This document shows positions 45,431-55,270 of a stretch of 64,000 nucleotides of DNA, one piece after another; within the stretch, counting starts at the first letter, position 1, and the number at the start of each line of letters is the position of its first letter. The stretch covers positions 248,001 through 312,000 of the forward strand of contig NZ_BBXA01000029.1 in assembly GCF_001014975.1 (NCBI RefSeq), read 5' to 3'. The DNA comes from Novosphingobium sp. MD-1 (GTDB taxonomy: Bacteria > Pseudomonadota > Alphaproteobacteria > Sphingomonadales > Sphingomonadaceae). The position numbers and the translations under genes were made by a program. Below the pieces are notes generated by a model. That model was not told the DNA's origin. It made no database searches and saw only the letters and a list, made by a program, of their open reading frames with translations.

Positions 45431-47166
45431 TAATGGCCCGCTTTTCCTCGCGCCGGGGTGCGCAATCCGCCCTGTACGGTGCCGTCGCGCTGCTGGCGCT
45501 TCATGGTGCGCCAGCGCTTGCGCAGCAGCTTGACTACGGCAACGTCGATGATGCCTCGGGCGGAAGCGCCACGGGCGGCGATGCCGGCGCGAAAGGACGC
45601 GGCGGGCACTCGATCCGTTCCGCCGGTGGCGGGGCGCGGACCACCATCCAGCCCTATCTCGAGGTGTCGCAGAACCTGCTAGCCGAACTGAAGCCGGGCG
45701 ACGATGTGCTGACTTATACCGCGATTGCGGCCGGGGTTGATGTCGCGCTCAACGGGCGCAACACGCAAGGGGCGGTGTCCTTCCGCTATGAACGGCGCAT
45801 CACCGAAAAGGGCAATACCGCCAACGGCGACACGATCTCGGGCCTCGCTCGCGTGAAGCATGATCTGATCCCCCGTACGCTGTCGGTGGAAGCCGGCGGC
45901 CTGGCGACGCGGACCCGCGTGGATGCCACCGGGGCGGGCAGCCTCAACCCCGTGGCCACCAGCAGCGCGACCACCCAGATCTATTCGGCCTATGCCGGGC
46001 CGGCGCTGGCAACCCATGTCGGCGACGTGGCGGTCAACGGCTCCTACATGGTGGGCTACACCAAGGTGGATACCAAGAACGGCGTGACCGCCGTTGCCGG
46101 GCAGCCCAGTTCCAACATCTTCGATCATTCGCTTTCGCAATCGGCGCAGCTTTCGGCAGGCGTACGCCCCGGCGTGATCGCACCGGTGGGCGTGACCGCC
46201 AGCGGCCGTTATGCGCAGGAAGACATTTCCAACCTCGACCAGCGCTATCGCGAACTGAACGCCGGCGTGCAGGTGACCCTGCCGGTGACGCAGGGCCTCG
46301 CGCTGGTGGGCGATGTCGGGTATCAGGACGTACAGGTTTCGGCCCGCGATGCGGTCTATGATGTCAACGGCGTGCCGGTGATCGGCAGCAACGGCCGCTT
46401 CGTTACCGACAAGTCCAAGCCGCGCGCCATCGCCTATGATTTCAGCGGCCTTAGCTGGGATGCCGGCGTGATGTGGCGGCCCAGCCGGCGCACATCGCTT
46501 TCGGCCTTCGTCGGCCGCCGGTATGACAGCACGACCTATTACGGCAGCTTCAGCTATGCGCCCAATGCGCGCAGCGCGCTGGGTATCTCGGTCTATGACG
46601 GCATTTCGGGCTTCGGCTCCTCGCTCGGCAATGCGCTGCGCGACGTGCCGACCGACTTCGAGGTCGGCCGTGATCCGTTCAACGGCAACATCAGCGGTTG
46701 CGGCATCGGTTCGACAGGCGGCGGCTGCGTCAACGGCGCGCTGGCCTCGCTGTCGTCGTCGGTGTTCCGCGCCCGCGGCGTCAACGCGACCTACGGCATG
46801 ACCGTGGGCCGTCTGCGCGCGGGGATCGGCGCCGGCTATGTGCGGCGCAAGTTCATTGCCGCGCGCGGGACCGTGCTGGGCCTTGCGGATGGCACGGTGG
46901 ACGAAAGCTGGTATGTCGATGGCAGCGTGTCCGGCCGGCTCGACCGGCGATCCAGTTTCGCCGTGGCCGTGTACAGCGCCTGGTACAACAGCGGTTCGGC
47001 TGGCAATGCCAAGAGCAACGCGGTGGGCGCGAACGCTTCCTACTTCCGCAACCTGACCGATCGTCTGGTCGGCAGCGCGGCGGTGGGGATCGATGGCTTC
47101 AGCCGCAAGGCGGCGCCGGATGAACTCGTCGCATCGGGCCGGATCGCCCTGCGCTACAATTTCTAA
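45427..47166 (+). CDS. PEP-CTERM system-associated outer-membrane protein (TIGR03016-like)
   Basis: 579 residues; ATG overlaps the kinase stop (ATGA), or an in-frame ATG at 45433. A signal peptide (SALYGAVALLALHGAPALAQ) is followed by a Gly-rich segment and many amphipathic strands, ending in ...GRIALRYNF with C-terminal Phe: an outer-membrane barrel. Proteins of this type are conserved in XrtA loci and are expected to be the polysaccharide secretion channel or partner. No other domain is recognised. Confidence 0.85.
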   Translation: MIMARFSSRRGAQSALYGAVALLALHGAPALAQQLDYGNVDDASGGSATGGDAGAKGRGGHSIRSAGGGARTTIQPYLEVSQNLLAELKPGDDVLTYTAIAAGVDVALNGRNTQGAVSFRYERRITEKGNTANGDTISGLARVKHDLIPRTLSVEAGGLATRTRVDATGAGSLNPVATSSATTQIYSAYAGPALATHVGDVAVNGSYMVGYTKVDTKNGVTAVAGQPSSNIFDHSLSQSAQLSAGVRPGVIAPVGVTASGRYAQEDISNLDQRYRELNAGVQVTLPVTQGLALVGDVGYQDVQVSARDAVYDVNGVPVIGSNGRFVTDKSKPRAIAYDFSGLSWDAGVMWRPSRRTSLSAFVGRRYDSTTYYGSFSYAPNARSALGISVYDGISGFGSSLGNALRDVPTDFEVGRDPFNGNISGCGIGSTGGGCVNGALASLSSSVFRARGVNATYGMTVGRLRAGIGAGYVRRKFIAARGTVLGLADGTVDESWYVDGSVSGRLDRRSSFAVAVYSAWYNSGSAGNAKSNAVGANASYFRNLTDRLVGSAAVGIDGFSRKAAPDELVASGRIALRYNF

Positions 47167-47182
47167 CCCCCGGGGGGCTTCG

Positions 47183-48427
47183 ATGTACGATACGTTCTAT
47201 GGGCTGACAGGACGTCCCTTCCAGCTCACGCCGGACCCGGATTTCTATTTCGAGAGCACGACGCACCGCAAGGCGCTGTCGTACCTCGGTTATGGTCTGG
47301 CGCAGGGCGAAGGCTTCATCGTCATCACCGGTGAGGTAGGCGCGGGCAAATCCACGCTGGCCGCGCACCTGATGGCGACGATCGACCGCCAGCGGCTGAC
47401 CGCCGGCCAGATCGTCACCAGCAAGCTCGACGGCGAGGAACTGATCCACGTGGCCGCGCGCGCGTTCGGGCTGCATGTGCCGGGGCACGACAAAGCGTCC
47501 GCGCTCGCGGCGATCGAGGTGTTCCTGCACGAAGAGGCCCGTGCCGGCCGCCGCTGTCTGCTGGTGGTGGACGAGGCGCAGAACCTTTCGATCGGCGCAC
47601 TCGAAGAATTGCGGATGCTGTCGAACTTCCAGCTTGGCGCGCATCCGCTGCTGCAGATGCTCCTGCTGGGGCAGCCGGAATTTCGTACGCTGCTGCAGAC
47701 ATCGCCCGAACTCGAACAGTTGCGCCAGCGCGTGATCGCCTCGCACCATCTCGATGCCATGGAAGCGGGCGAGGTGGGGCCGTATATCGAACATCGCCTC
47801 GCGCGTGTGGGCTGGACGGGCAATCCCGCGTTCGAGCCGCGCGTCTATGCCGACCTGGCGCGCGCAAGCGGTGGCGTGCCGCGCCGGATCAACCAGATCG
47901 TCAGCCGCCTGCTGCTGATGGGGGCAATCGAGCAGTCCCCGCGCATTGACAGCGCCATGCTGAAGGACGTGCTGACCGACCTGGATCGCGATGCGGCGGG
48001 CGGTGCCGTCGCCGCGCGGCCGGCCCCCGCAGCCGAACCGGCGCTGGCCGATGCATTGCCGGTGATGGATTCCTTCGCCGCGCCCGAACCAGCGCTGGAG
48101 CACGGCGTTCAGCCGGTTGGCGAAGCCGCGCCCCAGGCGCATGCCCAGCCAGCGTTCGACCTGTCCATGATCCAGCAGGCGCTGGCCAGCCGCGACGAAC
48201 AGATCGCCGAACTGCAGCAGGCCGTGATCGAACTTGCCGAACTGCGCCCGGCCGCAACGACGGAAGACCCGGCCCGCGATGAACTCGCCGCCGCTCTGGC
48301 GGATGCCAACGGTCGCGTCGCTGCGCTGGAAACGCGGCTGGCCGAGCAGGAACAGGCGATCCGCCATGTCCTGACCATGCTGATCGAATGGCTGGAAAGC
48401 GAACAGAAGCCGCGCCTCGCGGCTTGA
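47183..48427 (+). CDS. XrtA/PEP-CTERM system-associated ATPase (AAA, GspA/ExeA-like)
   Basis: 414 residues; the start MYDTFYGLTGRPFQLTPDPDF (47183) has CCCGGGGGG upstream. AAA motifs: Walker A TGEVGAGKST, Walker B CLLVVDEAQNLS, sensor region LGQPEF and arginine finger VPRRINQIVSRLLL. This is the ExeA-like domain seen in XrtA loci, thought to energise export. The tail (270-414) is Ala/Pro/Glu rich with a coiled coil (MIQQALASRDEQIAELQQAV, ANGRVAALETRLAEQEQAIRHVL), probably for oligomerisation. Confidence 0.93.
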   Translation: MYDTFYGLTGRPFQLTPDPDFYFESTTHRKALSYLGYGLAQGEGFIVITGEVGAGKSTLAAHLMATIDRQRLTAGQIVTSKLDGEELIHVAARAFGLHVPGHDKASALAAIEVFLHEEARAGRRCLLVVDEAQNLSIGALEELRMLSNFQLGAHPLLQMLLLGQPEFRTLLQTSPELEQLRQRVIASHHLDAMEAGEVGPYIEHRLARVGWTGNPAFEPRVYADLARASGGVPRRINQIVSRLLLMGAIEQSPRIDSAMLKDVLTDLDRDAAGGAVAARPAPAAEPALADALPVMDSFAAPEPALEHGVQPVGEAAPQAHAQPAFDLSMIQQALASRDEQIAELQQAVIELAELRPAATTEDPARDELAAALADANGRVAALETRLAEQEQAIRHVLTMLIEWLESEQKPRLAA

Positions 48428-48443
48428 GGAAGGGAGCGTGCCG

Positions 48444-49376
48444 ATGACCTGGCCTAGCTCAGGGCCCAGCTCAGGGCCCAGCAGAGGGCCCGACCAGGCG
48501 CCGCGCAACGGCCTTTCGGTCGATGTCGAGGACTGGTTCCAGGTCGGCGCGTTCGAAACCGTGATCGATCGCGGGGACTGGGATGGCCTTTCCTGCCGTG
48601 TCGAGCGCAATTGCGACGTGATTCTGCGCATGTTCGCCGATGCCGGGGTGAAGGGCACGTTCTTCACGCTGGGTTGGGTGGCGCAACGCTATCCGGCGAT
48701 GATCCGCCGTATCGCCGATGAAGGGCACGAGATCGCCAGCCACGGCTGGGACCATGCCCGCGTGTTCACGCTGGGCGCCAAGGCCTTTGCCGAGGATATC
48801 GCGCGGGCGCGGGCGGTGCTGGAAGATGCAGGCGGCCAGCGCGTGACCGGCTATCGCGCGCCCAGCTTCTCGATCGACGCGCGTACGCCCTGGGCGCACG
48901 AGGTGCTGGCCGAGCAGGGCTATGCCTATTCTTCCAGCGTCGCGCCGATCGTGCACGATCACTACGGCTGGCGCGAGGCGCCGCGTTTCGCCTTCCGTCC
49001 GGTCGCGGGTGCGGACCTCATCGAGATCCCGGTAACGACGGCCGAAGTGGCCGGGCGGCGCATGGCGGCGGGCGGCGGCGGCTTCTTCCGCCTGCTGCCT
49101 TATACCGTTTCGCGCTGGGCGATCCGGCAGGTTAACACCGTGGATGGCCGGCCGGCCGTGTTCTATTTCCATCCGTGGGAAATCGATCCGGAACAGCCAC
49201 GCGTCGCTTCCGCGCCGCTGCGCTCGAAGGTGCGGCACTATACCAACCTCACGGTCATGGCAGCCAAGCTGGACCGGCTGATCCGCGATTTCCGTTGGGG
49301 GCGCATGGACGAGGTGGCCGCAGGCCAGATGGCCCTGGCTCTGCCGGCGCAACCCGTACTGGGGAAGGCGGCATGA
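48444..49376 (+). CDS. XrtA-associated polysaccharide deacetylase
   Basis: 310 residues from the ATG at 48444 (GAGGAAGGGAG upstream; a GTG at 48438 adds two residues). A short SSGP repeat (48457-48492) opens the protein. NodB-type motifs follow: the catalytic Asp in GLSVDVEDWFQ, the metal His in EIASHGWDHARVF, TGYRAPSFSID and the C-terminal FYFHPWEIDPEQP. It removes N-acetyl groups from sugar residues of the polymer. No signal peptide is visible, so cytoplasmic action is implied. The next gene overlaps its stop. Confidence 0.93.
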   Translation: MTWPSSGPSSGPSRGPDQAPRNGLSVDVEDWFQVGAFETVIDRGDWDGLSCRVERNCDVILRMFADAGVKGTFFTLGWVAQRYPAMIRRIADEGHEIASHGWDHARVFTLGAKAFAEDIARARAVLEDAGGQRVTGYRAPSFSIDARTPWAHEVLAEQGYAYSSSVAPIVHDHYGWREAPRFAFRPVAGADLIEIPVTTAEVAGRRMAAGGGGFFRLLPYTVSRWAIRQVNTVDGRPAVFYFHPWEIDPEQPRVASAPLRSKVRHYTNLTVMAAKLDRLIRDFRWGRMDEVAAGQMALALPAQPVLGKAA

Positions 49377-50434
49377 ACGCGCCATTCCGCTTCCTGGCGG
49401 CCCGCGTGCGCCTTGCCGATCCGGGTGACCGCCCGGCTATGGCGCGGTTCCTGGCCGAAGACCCCGCCGCCACGGCCTTCCACCGCCTGGAATGGATCGA
49501 CGCCGTGGAGCGCGCCACCGGGCACCGCGCGCACCTGCTGCTGGCCGAGCGTGATGGCGCGATTACCGCGATGCTGCCGTTGCACGCGGCGCACTCCCCG
49601 CTTTTCGGCCGCGCGCTGGTCTCGACCGGGTTCGCAGTGGGCGGCGGGCTGATCGGCGATGCGGGCGAAGCCACGGCGCTGTTCGATGCCGCGCGCGAAC
49701 TGGCCCGCCGCCTGTCCACGCCCACGATCGAGCTGCGCGGCGGCCTGATGCCCGAAGGCACGGGCTGGCACATCAAGCAGGATAGCCATGCCGGCTTCGT
49801 CCTGCCGCTGGCTGCCGACGACGAGGCGCAGTTGCTTGCCGTTCCGCGCAAACAGCGCGCGGAAGTGCGCAAGGGATTGGGCAACGATCTGGAAGTGCGG
49901 GTCGGCCGGTCCGGGGCGGATCGCGCGATGCACTACGCGGTCTATGCCGAATCCGTGCGCAACCTGGGCACGCCGGTATTCCCCAAGCGCCTGTTCGATG
50001 CGGTGATGGACCTCTTCGTTGCGGATGCGGATATCCTGACGGTGCTGCACCAGGGCAAGCCGGTCGCCAGCGTGCTGAGCCTGTACCATCGCGGCGCGGT
50101 CATGCCCTATTGGGGCGGTGGCGTGTTCGCGGCGCGCGCGCTGCGCGCCAACGACGTGATGTACTACGCGCTGATGAACCACGCGCGCGGCCGGGGCTGC
50201 GACCGGTTCGATTTTGGCCGGTCCAAGACCGACAGCGGCGCCTATCATTTCAAGCGCAACTGGGGCTTCGTGCCAGAGCCGCTGTCCTATGCCACTTGGT
50301 CCGCCGATGGCGTTCCTCCGCGCGACGTCAATCCGCTCAGCCCGCGCTATCGCGCCAAGATCGCCGCGTGGCAGAAACTGCCGCTGCCGATCGCGAACCG
50401 GCTCGGTCCGCTGATCGCGACCGGGCTGGCCTGA
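49373..50434 (+). CDS. FemAB family XrtA/PEP-CTERM system-associated protein
   Basis: 353 residues, ATG overlapping the deacetylase stop. Two GNAT-like lobes: N-terminal WIDAVERATGHRAHLLLAERDGAI, and C-terminal VASVLSLYHRGAVMPYWGGG, then GCDRFDFGRSKTDSGAYHFKRNWGF, the FemAB/GNAT core. Such proteins transfer an aminoacyl or acyl group; in XrtA loci the acceptor is thought to be the polymer or a precursor. It is the second acyltransferase-like gene of this locus, the other lying on the minus strand at 38203. Confidence 0.92.
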   Translation: MNAPFRFLAARVRLADPGDRPAMARFLAEDPAATAFHRLEWIDAVERATGHRAHLLLAERDGAITAMLPLHAAHSPLFGRALVSTGFAVGGGLIGDAGEATALFDAARELARRLSTPTIELRGGLMPEGTGWHIKQDSHAGFVLPLAADDEAQLLAVPRKQRAEVRKGLGNDLEVRVGRSGADRAMHYAVYAESVRNLGTPVFPKRLFDAVMDLFVADADILTVLHQGKPVASVLSLYHRGAVMPYWGGGVFAARALRANDVMYYALMNHARGRGCDRFDFGRSKTDSGAYHFKRNWGFVPEPLSYATWSADGVPPRDVNPLSPRYRAKIAAWQKLPLPIANRLGPLIATGLA

Positions 50435-50445
50435 CGGGAGCGGCC

Positions 50446-51672
50446 ATGGGCGAAATCCTGTTTCTGGCGCACCGGATGCCGTTTCCGCCCGATCGCGGCG
50501 ACAAGATCCGCTCGTGCCACATGCTGCGCCGGATCAGCGCGCTGGCGCCGGTTCATGTCGCGTGCTTTGCCGATGACGAGGCGGACTGGTCGCACGAACC
50601 GGAACTGGCGGCGATTTCGGCCAGCCTGTGCCTTGTCGCGCGGACCAAGTCGGTTCCCGTAGCCGCCGCGCAGGCGCTGGCAACGGGCAAGCCCGTCAGC
50701 CTGACCGCGTTTTCCTCGCCGGCCATCCGCCGCTTCGTGCGCGAAACGCTGGCCACCCGGCCGATCTCGGCGATCTTCGTGTTCTCCGGGCAGATGGCGC
50801 AATACATTCCGGAGGATTTCACCGGGCCGGTGGTGATGGACTTTGTGGATGTCGATTCCGCCAAGTTCGAAGCCTATGCGCGCGCAGGCAATCCAGCGGT
50901 GCGGGTGATGTACCGGCGCGAGGCGAACCTCCTGCGCCGGTTCGAGGAAAAGATCGCGCATCGCGCCACCGCCAGCGTGTTGGTGACCGATGAGGAAGCC
51001 ACGCTGTTCCGCGATCGCCTGCAGCATCGGCGCGGTACGCGGGTGATGGCGCTGCCCAACGGCATCGACTGGCGGTTCTACGATCCGTCGGGCATCGTCC
51101 CCGCGCCGGACATGCTGCGCGCCGGGCCGCAGATCGTCTTCACCGGCCAGATGGACTATCCGCCAAACGTGGCGGCGGTGGAATTCTTTGCGCGCCAGGT
51201 CATGCCGCGCGTGCGCGAACGCTTTGCGCAGGCGGAATTCAACGTGGTCGGTCGCGCGCCCGTGGCCGAGGTGCAGGCGCTACACGGGCGCAACGGATGC
51301 CGCGTGACCGGCACGGTGCCCGATGTCCGTCCGTGGCTGGCCGGGGCCGATCTGGTGGTCGCGCCGCTGCTGATCGCACGCGGGGTGCAGAACAAGGTGC
51401 TGGAGGCGATGGCCATGGCGCGCCCCGTGCTGGCGACGCGCGCGGCGGCCACCGGTATTCCCGCGCGCGTGGGGCAGGACCTCGCGGTCGCGGACGGGCC
51501 GGAGGATTTCGCCACGCACACGATGACGCTGCTTGCGGATACGGCGCTGGCGCGCAGCATGGGCGCGGCGGGGCGGCGCTTCGTGGTCGACCGGTGCGGC
51601 TGGGACCGCGCGCTCGACCCGCTGCCGGCCCTGCTGGGCGCGGACCGCAGGGGGGATCGCCATGCGGCCTGA
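50446..51672 (+). CDS. XrtA/PEP-CTERM system glycosyltransferase (TIGR03087-like)
   Basis: 408 residues; GGGAG lies 8-12 nt before the ATG at 50446. GT-B fold with the N-terminal LFLAHRMPFPPDRGDKIRS signature of this family, a hinge LPNGIDWRFYDP, then the donor-binding VFTGQMDYPPNVAAVEFFA and GVQNKVLEAMAMARPVLAT (E-x7-E like). It adds a sugar in repeat-unit assembly on the cytoplasmic side. The stop overlaps the exosortase start by 11 nt. Confidence 0.93.
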   Translation: MGEILFLAHRMPFPPDRGDKIRSCHMLRRISALAPVHVACFADDEADWSHEPELAAISASLCLVARTKSVPVAAAQALATGKPVSLTAFSSPAIRRFVRETLATRPISAIFVFSGQMAQYIPEDFTGPVVMDFVDVDSAKFEAYARAGNPAVRVMYRREANLLRRFEEKIAHRATASVLVTDEEATLFRDRLQHRRGTRVMALPNGIDWRFYDPSGIVPAPDMLRAGPQIVFTGQMDYPPNVAAVEFFARQVMPRVRERFAQAEFNVVGRAPVAEVQALHGRNGCRVTGTVPDVRPWLAGADLVVAPLLIARGVQNKVLEAMAMARPVLATRAAATGIPARVGQDLAVADGPEDFATHTMTLLADTALARSMGAAGRRFVVDRCGWDRALDPLPALLGADRRGDRHAA

Positions 51673-53218
51673 TGCCGCGCCCTTGTCCTCAATCCAGCGT
51701 TTCGTTTTGGCCGTGCCGGAAAGCTGGCGGCGGCCGTTGCTGTTCGTTGCCACGGCATGGCTGGGCGTGTTCGCGCTGTTCGCCGGCGATTGGCGCGACA
51801 TGGCGCTGCAATGGTGGGACAGTTCGACCTACAACCACGCGCTGCTCATCCCGCTGATACTCGGCTGGCTGGTCTGGCTGCGGACGGACGGATTGCTGCG
51901 CCTCGTGCCTTCCGCCTGGTGGCCGGCGCTGCTGCCGTTCGGCGGGGCGTGCTTCCTGTGGATGCTGGGCGATTTCTCCGGCTTTTCGCTGGCGCGGCAA
52001 CTGGCGGTGGTGGTCATGTTGCAGGCGAGCGTGCTGACGCTGCTGGGGCCGCGCGTGGGCGTGGCGCTGGCGTTTCCGCTGTTCTACATGCTGTTTCTGG
52101 TGCCCGCCGGGGACGAGATGATCCCGACGCTGCAGACCGTGACGGCCAGGATCACGATGCTGCTGCTGTCTGTGGCGGGAGGCCCCGCCACGATCGACGG
52201 CGTATTCATCACCGCCCCGGGCGGCTACTTCGAAGTGGCCGAAGCCTGTTCGGGCGTGAAATTCCTGATCGCGATGGTGGCCTATGGCACGCTGGTCGCC
52301 AACGTCTGCTTCCGCAGCTGGCCGCGCCGTGCGGCGTTCATGGCGATGGCGTTGGTGGTGCCGATCCTGGCCAACGGGGTGCGCGCATGGGGCACGGTGT
52401 TCATCGCCGGAAAGGTCGGCATCGGCTTCGCCGCCGGTTTCGACCATGTGTTCTATGGCTGGGTGTTCTTCGCCATCGTGATGGCGCTGGTCATGGCCGC
52501 CGGCTGGAAGTTCTTCGACCGCGCGATCGATGATCCGATGATCGATGCGGATGCGATCGCGGCCTCTCCGCTGCTGGGCCGGCTGGCCCGCTTGCGCTGG
52601 CCCGAAGGCCGGGCGCTGGGTGCGCTGGCGGGAACCGCCGCGCTGTTCATGGGCTGGGGGGCGATGGCCAACCGGCTGGAAGCGCCCGTCCCTGCGCAAA
52701 TACTGCTGCCCGACGTGCCGGGCTGGCACCGGGTAGACATGGCGCCTGCCGCGCCCTGGCAGCCGTTGCACACGGGTGCCGAGCATCGCTTGCTGGGCAG
52801 TTACGCCGATGCGAAGGGCCATCGGGTGGAGGTGTCCTACGCGCTCTATGCCGGGCAGGCCGAAGGCAAGGAGGCTGGCGGCTTCGGGCAGGGTGCCTTG
52901 CCGCTGGGCAGCAGCTGGGCCTGGGAAAAGCCGGGCCTGGCGCTGGAAGGTGCGAAGTCCGATGTGATCCAGGCGCCGGGGCCGGTCCACCGCCTCGCGC
53001 TCACCTGGTATCGCACCGGCGATCTGCTGACCGGCAGCAACGCGCGGCTCAAGCTGGCCAACATCGCTGACCGGCTGCTGTTGCGTCGCCGGCCCACAGC
53101 CGCGTTGATCGTGTCGTCCGAAGGCAGCGATGGGCAGGCGGAAGCCGCCGTTCGCGCGTTCCTGGGTGCTACCGGTCCGGTAGCGACCTGGATGGACCGC
53201 ACCGGCAACATGCGATAG
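51662..53218 (+). CDS. xrtA: exosortase A fused to an EpsI-like (DUF3485) domain
   Basis: 518 residues. About eight membrane helices fill residues 20-310. Catalytic residues of exosortases are in place: Cys196 in VAEACSGVKF, Arg241 in ILANGVRAWG and His262 in GFDHVFYGW. From about 325 to the end is a DUF3485/EpsI-like soluble domain (LLPDVPGWHRVDMAPAAPWQP, then VEVSYALYAGQ). Exosortases cut the C-terminal PEP-CTERM tag of sorted proteins and join them to the envelope or polysaccharide. No substrate with a VPEP tag is in the window, so targets lie elsewhere in the genome. Confidence 0.95.
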   Translation: MRPDAAPLSSIQRFVLAVPESWRRPLLFVATAWLGVFALFAGDWRDMALQWWDSSTYNHALLIPLILGWLVWLRTDGLLRLVPSAWWPALLPFGGACFLWMLGDFSGFSLARQLAVVVMLQASVLTLLGPRVGVALAFPLFYMLFLVPAGDEMIPTLQTVTARITMLLLSVAGGPATIDGVFITAPGGYFEVAEACSGVKFLIAMVAYGTLVANVCFRSWPRRAAFMAMALVVPILANGVRAWGTVFIAGKVGIGFAAGFDHVFYGWVFFAIVMALVMAAGWKFFDRAIDDPMIDADAIAASPLLGRLARLRWPEGRALGALAGTAALFMGWGAMANRLEAPVPAQILLPDVPGWHRVDMAPAAPWQPLHTGAEHRLLGSYADAKGHRVEVSYALYAGQAEGKEAGGFGQGALPLGSSWAWEKPGLALEGAKSDVIQAPGPVHRLALTWYRTGDLLTGSNARLKLANIADRLLLRRRPTAALIVSSEGSDGQAEAAVRAFLGATGPVATWMDRTGNMR

Positions 53219-53228
53219 GCGCGGAGGC

Positions 53229-55118
53229 ATGTGCGGCATCGCGGGCATTTTCCACACGGAGGGCATGAAGCCGGTCGATCCGGCGCGGCTGGAGCGGATG
53301 TGCGATGCCATTGCGCATCGCGGGCCAGACGGGCAGGGGATATGGACTGCTCCCGGCGTGGCGCTGGGGCACCGCCGGCTGGCGATCATCGATCTGGCGG
53401 GATCGCCTCAACCGATGGCCGCCACCGATGGTTCGGCGATGCTCGTCTTCAACGGCGAGATTTACAATTTCCGCGAATTGCGCCGCGAATTGCAGGCCGA
53501 TGGCGCGCAGTTCCACACTGACGGCGACAGCGAGGTAATTCTGGCTGCGTGGCAGCGCTGGGGCGTCGATTGCCTGCCGCGCCTGCACGGCATGTTCGCC
53601 TTCGCGCTCTATGACCTGCGGCAGCGGACGCTGCTGCTGGCGCGCGACCGGCTGGGCGTGAAACCGCTGTTCACCGCGCAACTGGCCGATGGCAGCGTGA
53701 TCTTCGGTTCGGAGCTGAAGGCCCTGCTGGCCCATCCCATGCTGCGGCGGGATATCGATCCGCTGGCGATTGAGGACTACCTCGCCTGGGGTTACGTGCC
53801 GGATCACCGGTCCATCCTGAAGGGCGTGGAAAAGCTGCCGGCGGGCCATTACCGCCTGCTGCGGCACGATGCCCCGCCGGCCGCCCCGGTGCAGTGGTGG
53901 GACATCTCCTTTGCCGACCGGGAGCCGGGCAATACCGCCGATCTGGGCGCGCACCTGCTGCATCGCCTGCGTGAGGCGGTGACCTCGCGCATGATGGCCG
54001 ATGTGCCGCTGGGTGCCTTCCTTTCGGGCGGGGTCGACAGTTCCAGCGTCGTGGCGCTGATGGCGGAAGCCAGCACCGATCCGGTGAAGACCTGCAGCAT
54101 CGGCTTCGACGTGCAGGCGCTGGACGAGACGGCCTATGCCGACAAGGTGGCCGCGCTGTTCAGCACCGAACACCGCAAGCGGGTGGTGGCGTCGGACGAT
54201 TTCGCGCTGATCAACCGGCTGGCGGGCATGTTCGACGAGCCTTTCGCCGATGCCTCCGCCCTGCCGACGTTCCGGGTCTGCGAACTTGCGCGCGAGCATG
54301 TGACCGTGGCGCTTTCAGGCGATGGCGCGGACGAAGCTTTCGCCGGATACCGCCGGCAGGTGTTCCAGCATCGCGAGGAATCCGTGCGGGCGCTGCTGCC
54401 GCAAGGCTTGCGAACGCCGGTGTTCGGCACGCTGGGGCGGCTCTGGCCCAAGGCGGACTGGGCGCCACGCCCGCTGCGGGCCAAGGCAACCTTCCTCAAT
54501 CTCGCGCGGAGCGGAGAGGAGGGCTATGCCCGATCGCTCTCCGTCACGCCGGTCGAACTGCGGGAACGCCTGTATGGCGAGGATTTCCTGCGGCTGCGGG
54601 GCGATTATCGTGCCGAACAGCCTTTTGTGGAGATGATGCGCCGGGCGCCGGGGCGTTCCGGGCTGGACCGGGCGCAATACGCCGATCTCAAGTTCTATCT
54701 GCCCGGCGACATTCTGACCAAGGTGGACCGGACGAGCATGGCGGTCAGCCTTGAAGCGCGCGAGCCGCTGCTCGATCATCGCTTGCTGGAATTCGGCGCG
54801 CGGCTGCCCGAGGCCATGCGGGTGCGCGGCGCGACGGGCAAATGGCTGATGAAGGACGTGATGCGCCGTTATCTGCCCGAAGACGTGCTGTTTCGCCCCA
54901 AGATGGGTTTCGTCACCCCGATCGCCGCATGGCTGCGCGGACCGCTGGCCGGAGAGGCCAGGGCGGTGGCAGAAGGTGGCGTGCTGGCGCGAACGGGCTG
55001 GTTCCGTGCTCCTGTGCTGCGCGATATCGCCGAGGCTCATATCGCGGGCCGCGCCGACCATTCCCGCCTGCTGTGGCAAGTGCTGATGCTGGATCGCAGC
55101 CTGGCGCTGCTATCCTGA
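53229..55118 (+). CDS. XrtA/PEP-CTERM system amidotransferase (asparagine synthase family)
   Basis: 629 residues, GGAGG just upstream. The N-terminal glutamine amidotransferase class II domain begins MCGIAG with Cys2 as nucleophile; RGPDGQG and FNGEIYNF follow. The C-terminal domain has the ATP pyrophosphatase loop LSGGVDSSSVVALM (near residue 265) and SGDGADEAFAGYRRQ. Members in XrtA loci transfer ammonia to a sugar or amino-sugar carboxylate of the polymer. This is the last gene of the polysaccharide series; a 152-nt gap follows before the CHASE2-EAL gene. Confidence 0.94.
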   Translation: MCGIAGIFHTEGMKPVDPARLERMCDAIAHRGPDGQGIWTAPGVALGHRRLAIIDLAGSPQPMAATDGSAMLVFNGEIYNFRELRRELQADGAQFHTDGDSEVILAAWQRWGVDCLPRLHGMFAFALYDLRQRTLLLARDRLGVKPLFTAQLADGSVIFGSELKALLAHPMLRRDIDPLAIEDYLAWGYVPDHRSILKGVEKLPAGHYRLLRHDAPPAAPVQWWDISFADREPGNTADLGAHLLHRLREAVTSRMMADVPLGAFLSGGVDSSSVVALMAEASTDPVKTCSIGFDVQALDETAYADKVAALFSTEHRKRVVASDDFALINRLAGMFDEPFADASALPTFRVCELAREHVTVALSGDGADEAFAGYRRQVFQHREESVRALLPQGLRTPVFGTLGRLWPKADWAPRPLRAKATFLNLARSGEEGYARSLSVTPVELRERLYGEDFLRLRGDYRAEQPFVEMMRRAPGRSGLDRAQYADLKFYLPGDILTKVDRTSMAVSLEAREPLLDHRLLEFGARLPEAMRVRGATGKWLMKDVMRRYLPEDVLFRPKMGFVTPIAAWLRGPLAGEARAVAEGGVLARTGWFRAPVLRDIAEAHIAGRADHSRLLWQVLMLDRSLALLS

Positions 55119-55270
55119 TCCGCCCCGCCGCGGGAGGGCGTGGGCTTCCGTGCGATCGCCGGGAGCGTGCTTCACCGCCTGTTCAATTTGGTTGATGGGC
55201 GGTAACCATGGTAATGTCATATAAACCATTTCGGATTAGACGCCGATCGTAACCTTTTTCGTGACGGTCC

